Below are positions 58,701 through 64,000 of a DNA stretch of 64,000 nt, piece by piece. The number at the start of each line of letters is the position of its first letter. The stretch's first letter is position 1. The position numbers and the translations under genes are program-made. Origin of the DNA: Polytrichum commune (taxonomy: Eukaryota > Streptophyta > Polytrichopsida > Polytrichales > Polytrichaceae); the NCBI GenBank assembly GCA_950295325.1, contig OX485805.1:5208501-5272500 (forward strand). The letters run 5' to 3'. The notes under the pieces are model-generated. The model did not search any database. It saw only the letters and a list, made by a program, of their open reading frames with translations, and was not told where the DNA came from.

Positions 58701-61700
58701 AAGCAGATAGAACTTATGTTTCAACATCAAAAAATTCCAAAGGGTGGTGTATTATGTGATTATTCCATTGAAATACACTAAGTCGTGCATAATGCAATTA
58801 TCTTGTGCTAGATGTATTATTCTCATGTAACAATTTTCTTTGTAGAAGAAAATTAGACAATCATGTAATTACCACGCAATAATCAAGAATTGATAATCTT
58901 ATTTCAACATTTTATTTTTACTACATAATAATTTCGCTTTTTGAAGTTCTTTAAGAATGCTTCATTGTGAACATCACAAGAAAACCAAATCTGAGGACAA
59001 GAATGCACACATTTTTGTGATATGCTCCACCTGACAAATAGAGAAACTCCAATTACTGAACTGAGAGTGCACAGGCAGTATTCTTTCCTTACCGCAAGAA
59101 CCAGGAATGGAATGACTTCCACAATAATTAGTGTTGACTTCACTCCAAAGGCGCTGCAAACACCCATAGCTCCAAGCACAGAAAAGCCTACAATAACAAC
59201 TCCCGACAATCCTAGTAGAACCTGCAAGGAACGAATCATAGAGCCATACATTCAATACACAAAACATTTCATAGATTTACTGAAAGCTAATGATGCAATC
59301 AAAATGCTTGCTGAGTCCCTGTAATAAGGTAAGTGGGCTTTAAAATACTTTCTCACCTTAAATTTAAATGATCGTATGAATATCATAATTATTATCAAAA
59401 TAAACATTCTTGTGCTCATTAAATGGTTATAAAGGTCCCCCCCCCCCCAAATTATGTTGAGTATCGAGCCTAGAACGGTTCACAAATATTGAGTGCGTAG
59501 TCCAATCACTTTTGAACACACTTCCTTTTGGTGTCTGCTCCTAGATCCACAGCTAATCACACACCACTCAAATACAAGTGATCACATTCCAGGGGTGTTG
59601 AATTAGCACTGGACTACCTTACCCTTCAGCAGACTGTTGATGAACAATGTATCTTTTGTGCAATGGAACCATAATAGAACTTCTCTTGAAAGAGATCTAA
59701 AGAAGATACAAAAGCCATAACAGTTACAAATAAAAAGACCCCAGACATACCTTGGAAGTCACATAGAAAGGTGCAATCGAGGGCGTGTAATCTCCCAATG
59801 TGATTGAGATGTACGCAAACATCACAAGGTAACTAATCTGTCACACAGATAAATACAATGATTGAAAATCTCAGTTACCCTAAAAGAGAACCAATTATTT
59901 TCGACAAGAATACTCATATTGAGAATGTTTAGTAGACTGGAAGAGGAACTATATACAAGAAACCAGATGCAAAAAAGGGTCAACTAATTCTCTATTATTG
60001 CACACATACAACAAACTAAACAAGGTCACAGCAATTCAAGTCCTTAACAACGTACAGCAATAGTTGAGATGTCTGCAGTGCTCTCTCGTTGCAGTTCAGA
60101 TTCAATAGAGCTTTCAGAAGTATAAGAAAGTGTTAAATTTTGAGCTTTAATCATGGGTACAAGCTCATCCTGTATAGAAGAATAACACATAATTAAGTTT
60201 AGTGTAGATAAAGCCAATTGTAGTCAACTTTTAGATAAGAAAGGCCTCAAAGCAATAAGGCAATAAAGCAATGAAGCAATAACTCAAGCCCACACCTACA
60301 TAACTACATAACATCTATTGCAGCTTTGTCAACTATCAATCAAATATGAGTCTTTGAGGTAGAAAGACCCATTTTAAGAGTTCTCAAGCCGATTTACAAT
60401 AATGATCTAGTATGCCATTACTGCAAAGAAATGACCACTAGTAGGCCTTCCATAAGGCGCAAATGTACTAGAGTTATCCTTACAGTATCTCATTAACTCA
60501 TGTTTTGGTAGGGAGTTTCACCCCCACTTTGATGATATATAATTATTAAAGGAGCATTCCAGTGGTGTCGGAAACCCCATTTTTGGTGAATTTGAGGTGT
60601 TTGACTTTGGCCAAAAGACAGCTATTTAAATATAAAATTTAGGTGCTTTCAATTTTTTTGCAATAAATTTCAGTTTTATATAGCCGTCCTTTGGCCAAAG
60701 TCAAATGAATCCCCCTTCAATTCACCAGAATTGGGGATCTCCACACCACTTAAACACTCCTTATGACAGTCTGAAATGTCAAAAGTGGGGCAAGATTCCC
60801 GACAAAGACATGAGTTTTTGGAGAGATTTTAAGGTTAACTCTAATGTCAAATGACATTTGAACCAAGCTTGAGTACCTTGATGAGACGAATAAATTCTTG
60901 TTCCCAGGCTATAGCTGCAGCATTGCCATCAGCTGACAATGCATTGACAACTGGGTAGGTCACCACGAATGCAGTTGCCTGTTCCAAACACAATTTACAA
61001 AACAATCGTAAAAAATGGGAACAATTTCATTGTGGTGGAACTTGATAACTGAATAAAACCCAGAATAAAGAGTGAAACCCATTGCTAGACCTGCAGTATA
61101 ACTCAAGGGTGTGAAACACAGATTAAAATTATCCTCTAACTTAACATGACTTTGGTCAGGAGTTCATTGTTTTTCCATAGAATACCTTCCATGTTCAGTA
61201 AGTTTGTGGTGCATCCTTGAAGGTAGTGTGGAGGTTTGAATGAAACACACTCTACATTGGTTCATCAAGAGTCAAACTCCGTTCATCATGCCAAGGGTGA
61301 TAAAATGAGTTGGAACTCAATAGACCACAATAGGTTGCTCTTCATTCAAATTCTAACACTACCTCCAAGCATGCACCACAAGTGGAAAAAAAGAAAAAAT
61401 ATATGGATATTGTATGCAAAACAACAATGGAAATCATAGGAACAAAATCCTGACAAAAACTCCCATTGAGCTGAAGGAAAACTCTAATATATGACCACTT
61501 TAAGGGACAACATGGACTTAAAAAAATACTTCTAGAATAAATGATGATAAATGCAAAAGAGTAAACCTCAGTATAGCTGTTTCCAGAAAAGCCACCAAGT
61601 ACAGTAGTAGGATCCACTGGTCCACTGAAAGCACTGAGGCAGGTCTCTGAAGATGAGTAGTGCTGCCATATGAACAAAAAATAGCTTTAATTCTTGATTC

Positions 61701-63552
61701 ACAAGCAACTAAATGAGAATAGTGTGAAACATGCAATTAGTTCAAGATGGTTAGCATGCCCATAGTCATTATCCTCATACTTTCGGAGCTTATATGAATA
61801 TCTTATTTATTATCAAAGTGAAGATTCTCAAGCTCATTAAATAGTCAAATAGGTCCCCCCAATTATGTTGACTATTGAGCCTAGAATGGTTAACACATTT
61901 TGAGCACATAGTCCACTTTCTTTTTAACACGTCTTTCTGATGTCCCTTCTTAGATCCACACCTAACCACACACCACTCAAAATAAAGTGCATGATTAAAA
62001 GAAATAACCAAGGCCTGCATAAGTTAATACACTGTGTCCAGAACTATGGAATTTTTCTCACCCAATGTAAGTGAGGATATAGTAGGAGCACAAACTAGTA
62101 TAATAGGCATTTGTTGTGACAGTTTGAGGATTTAGACACCACTGAAAAATTAGTTATGATGTTGGAAGATGTTTGTAAAATCATGCACTTCCAGAGATGG
62201 GATATCAGTACCTGGAAACAAAATTCCGCATGACCAGCACCCTCGTACTCATCGAATAAATCACGATCCATTTTGAAATACTGTGGAAAAGAGGAAAAGG
62301 TTAAAACATTGACCCATCCCTGGCACTTTATTCAACAGGGAAGTAGGCTTGTATACCACAAAAAAAATATAATATGATACCTGCAAAACACTTTGAGTTG
62401 CACATGGTGTACCCAGCGGCTTCAAACAGATATCTTGCAGAGAGAAAAGCTTGCCAGAGTAATTCCCTCTCACTTTATCAACCTGGACAAATAGCCACAC
62501 CAACAAATTATTAAATTCAGAGTGACAACCCATATTTATTTATGCAATACTTTGAAAGCCACAAAGTATTGTCCTTTAATTTTCAGCATCACCCGTAGGT
62601 GGTTGGGTTATGTATCTATATTAAGACTGTCATACAAATGCTTTAAATCTTGCCTAGGAAGGTAAAATCAATAAGGATACAATGAGATGGCCAAAGGATA
62701 TGTTGTCATCACTACACCTTTTCCTGAATGTCAAACATGAGTTGAATGTTTTCATCCGTCACAATACTTGGAGCAGATGTATTCTCATTTGGTGGAATAG
62801 TTGCCACTATGAGCTGCACACCACCAAGACAAAACATATACAATAAATTCCCATAGTATGTAGGAATTCCTTCCAATTCATATTAAATATTGAGATACAT
62901 ACTTTCAATGCAGGTTTTAGAACCCACACAGAAGAGATTCTAATTTGTTAGAATAAGGTTGTACATTATCTTGATAATAATACAGCAGGTCATTTTTAGG
63001 AACGATTTGTACCTGCTCGATTCTGTAAAAAGGTGCCAAATGAGTGTCAAAAAACTCTTTCTCTTCAGCAGCCTGGCTTCCAGGGCTAACCCAGAGCTGC
63101 AAAAATCATTTCAGTTATTATCAGAATTTGCAAAAATACATATTTAAAATGCACAGAAACTTAATGTGGGACTTAATGTAGAAACTATTTATCAAGAGGA
63201 GCTGATCAAATAAAATCACCTTCTCTGGACGTGTCTCAACATTAAGGCGAAACAAGCCAAGGCAAAGTACTATGACGATGACAAAAGTTATTGCCAAGAC
63301 TGTTGTTGCATGATGAGCAACCCATTCTCCGTGTAGTCTGTCACATATGACATAGCTTGGATTAGACAAGTACCACAAGAATGCTGCATAGCAAATTTCA
63401 AGAGCTAGTTTGTCCTTCTGAATTGCTTGCTTGCAGAACTTTAAATGTAATGTTCATTTAGATTCAGGAGACTCCAAGTACCTGAACCTGTCGGACAGGA
63501 AGGCCTCCATATACGGGGGTCCTGATGGTTCCTTCTCTGCAACTCCATTTTC
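49734..63552 (-). CDS. NPC1: Niemann-Pick C1-like sterol/lipid transporter (5' end outside window)
   Basis: NPC1 proteins are multi-pass membrane proteins that move sterols or sphingolipids out of the vacuole/lysosome lumen; they are RND-superfamily members with a sterol-sensing domain. About 30 exons can be followed on the minus strand, near 63.5, 63.3, 63.05, 62.8, 62.45, 62.25, 61.6, 60.95, 60.1, 59.8, 59.15, 58.6, 57.65, 57.07, 56.65, 56.45, 56.1, 55.85, 55.2, 54.65, 54.35, 54.1, 53.85, 53.15, 52.5, 52.3, 52.0, 51.3, 51.1 and 49.9 kb. Key stretches: a transmembrane helix [20 protein letters not shown], the sterol-sensing domain ([47 protein letters not shown]), a Cys-rich lumenal loop ([30 protein letters not shown]), and the last helices [20 protein letters not shown] and [16 protein letters not shown]. 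The stop is at 49,734. The Cys-rich N-terminal domain lies to the right of the window. No lesion was seen in the exons read. Confidence 0.93.
50189..50418. mobile_element. MITE, family 2, in the NPC1 3' intron
   Basis: A 230-bp unit with terminal inverted repeats: left AATAGACTTATCCTTTAATT then CAACCGGAGTT, right AACTCTGGTTG then AATTAAAGGATAAGTCTATT. About 30 bp is almost perfectly matched. Related copies lie near 6690-6990, 61,150-61,470 and 63,860-64,000. Confidence 0.8.
51640..51860. repeat. NPC1 intron repeat family, copy 1 of 5
   Basis: Shares the ordered blocks 'aagattctctt', 'catataggtcccccc', 'ttgagcctagaatggtta', 'ttttgagca', 'acatgtctttttggtgt' and 'cttagatccacacctaacca' with copies near 53,435-53,660, 55,450-55,700, 59,370-59,600 and 61,775-62,000. 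All are in the same orientation and all lie in NPC1 introns. Confidence 0.75.
53435..53660. repeat. NPC1 intron repeat family, copy 2 of 5
   Basis: Carries AAAGATTCTCTTTCTTCTTG, the GATTCCCCCCAACTCTG block, CATGTCTTTTTGGTGTTCG and TTAGCTCCACACCCAACCAC in the family order. No coding potential. Confidence 0.7.
55450..55700. repeat. NPC1 intron repeat family, copy 3 of 5
   Basis: Carries GTGAAGATTCTCCTACTCG, CATATAGGTCCCCCCAATC, TTGAGCCTAGAATGGTTAGC and GATGTCTTTTTGGTGTTCAT in the family order. Confidence 0.7.
57171..57433. mobile_element. MITE, family 3, copy 1 (NPC1 intron)
   Basis: Terminal inverted repeats of about 60 bp: the left end starts GTTATCCTTAAATT and includes CATGTTTTGGTACAGAGCTT and CACCCCACTTTTGA. 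The right end ends with the reverse complement (TCAAAAGTGGGGTG, CCTACCAAAACATG, AAAAGGATAAC). The interior contains a GTGTTTGACTTTGGCCAA block. Confidence 0.75.
59370..59600. repeat. NPC1 intron repeat family, copy 4 of 5
   Basis: Carries a run of C residues (about 12) at the position where other copies have six, then ATCGAGCCTAGAACGGTTCA and TTTTGGTGTCTGCTCCTAGA. Confidence 0.7.
60469..60842. mobile_element. MITE, family 3, copy 2 (NPC1 intron)
   Basis: The left end GTTATCCTTACAGTATCTC with CATGTTTTGGTAGGGAGTTT pairs with a right end containing TCAAAAGTGGGGCAAGATTC and a CATGAGTTTTTGGAGAG block. The interior has the GTGTTTGACTTTGGCC block in both orientations, around a central ~60-bp AT-rich segment. 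It is longer than copy 1. Confidence 0.7.
61775..62000. repeat. NPC1 intron repeat family, copy 5 of 5
   Basis: Carries GTGAAGATTCTCAAGCTCAT, AATAGGTCCCCCCAATTATG, TTGAGCCTAGAATGGTTAAC and TTAGATCCACACCTAACCAC in the family order. Confidence 0.7.
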
Positions 63553-64000
63553 CTGCATTAGAGAAAAAAGAAGAAAGTTTCAAAGGAATCAAATTTTATC
63601 AAGGAAACATCCTGCATGATATGCTGAAAGTTGAGCCTATTAAGTGTGCTGTATTTAATCTTCTCAATCTTCCCGAGACCAAAATATGTATGAAGTAGAG
63701 AGCACGATGAAATACTACATAGCCTACTTGCTCACTTAGATTATTGGAACACATTTGATACTGACCGTGCGTTACAAATCTAAACGTAATCTTCACAATA
63801 AATATCTGTTCGAGTTATCTTCTAACTCAACAAGGCTAATCATCAGGAATTGATTGATTTGCAGATAACAACTTCATGTTTGGTAAGTTTGCAGTGAATG
63901 CTTGGAGGAAGTGTGCAGGTTTGAACAAAGAACATTCTATATAGATTCATTGAACTGCCAAGAGCTGACATGCCAATGACATTGAACTGCCAATGAGGTT

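Overview
This is nuclear DNA of a land plant. It carries ordinary intron-rich plant housekeeping genes (SPC25, RFC4, NPC1) with GT-AG introns, plant-type interstitial telomere repeats (TTTAGGG), MITEs and a MULE-like transposase. The sequence alone does not identify the species; a non-seed plant is a guess. About two thirds of the window is housekeeping genes. The middle third (roughly 14.8-47.8 kb) is a nest of mobile elements carrying an unusual gene system.

Layout. 15-2741 (-): SPC25, partial. 4063-4905 (-): single-exon CAMK-type kinase. 6311-11367 (-): complete 12-exon RFC4, 339 residues. 11.4-14.8 kb: gene-poor, with a MITE. 14.87-22.78 kb and 43.70-46.4 kb: two halves of an old element ('element A'). 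Its main gene is a ParB/DGQHR-like plus DNA-methyltransferase-like plus HAD (FCP1-like) fusion. It is broken by an in-frame TGA, a one-base frameshift and an insertion. 22,780-43,696: a younger 20.9-kb element ('element B') inserted in that gene. It has ~40-bp terminal inverted repeats and a 4-bp CTTG duplication. It carries a MULE-like transposase (-), a small acidic protein gene (+) and an intact second ParB plus methyltransferase-like gene (+). 46.9-47.8 kb: a gene with two Dof-like zinc fingers, broken by a TAG. 48.45-49.58 kb: degenerate tandem repeat. 49,734 to beyond 63.5 kb (-): NPC1, about 30 exons, 5' end outside the window.

The most interesting system: each ParB plus methyltransferase-like gene travels with its own family of 22-bp palindromes. 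Element A has 23 copies of TTTACGAACG / two variable bases / CGTTCGTAAA, in the 5' leader intron, later introns and even coding exons. Element B has about 46 copies of a GC-rich palindrome (GAGGCCTCGGA and its reverse complement) in a 7.1-kb array just upstream of, or inside a large intron of, its gene. The two palindrome families do not mix: A-type sites stop at one edge of the insertion and resume at the other. ParB proteins bind palindromic parS sites, and ParB-methyltransferase fusions are known from phages and bacteria. I therefore infer a protein/cognate-site pair that diversified between the two elements. In both proteins the methyltransferase motifs I and IV are recognisable but lack canonical catalytic residues, so the domain may read or bind DNA rather than methylate it. 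All of this is read from sequence and reasoning; no database search was possible.
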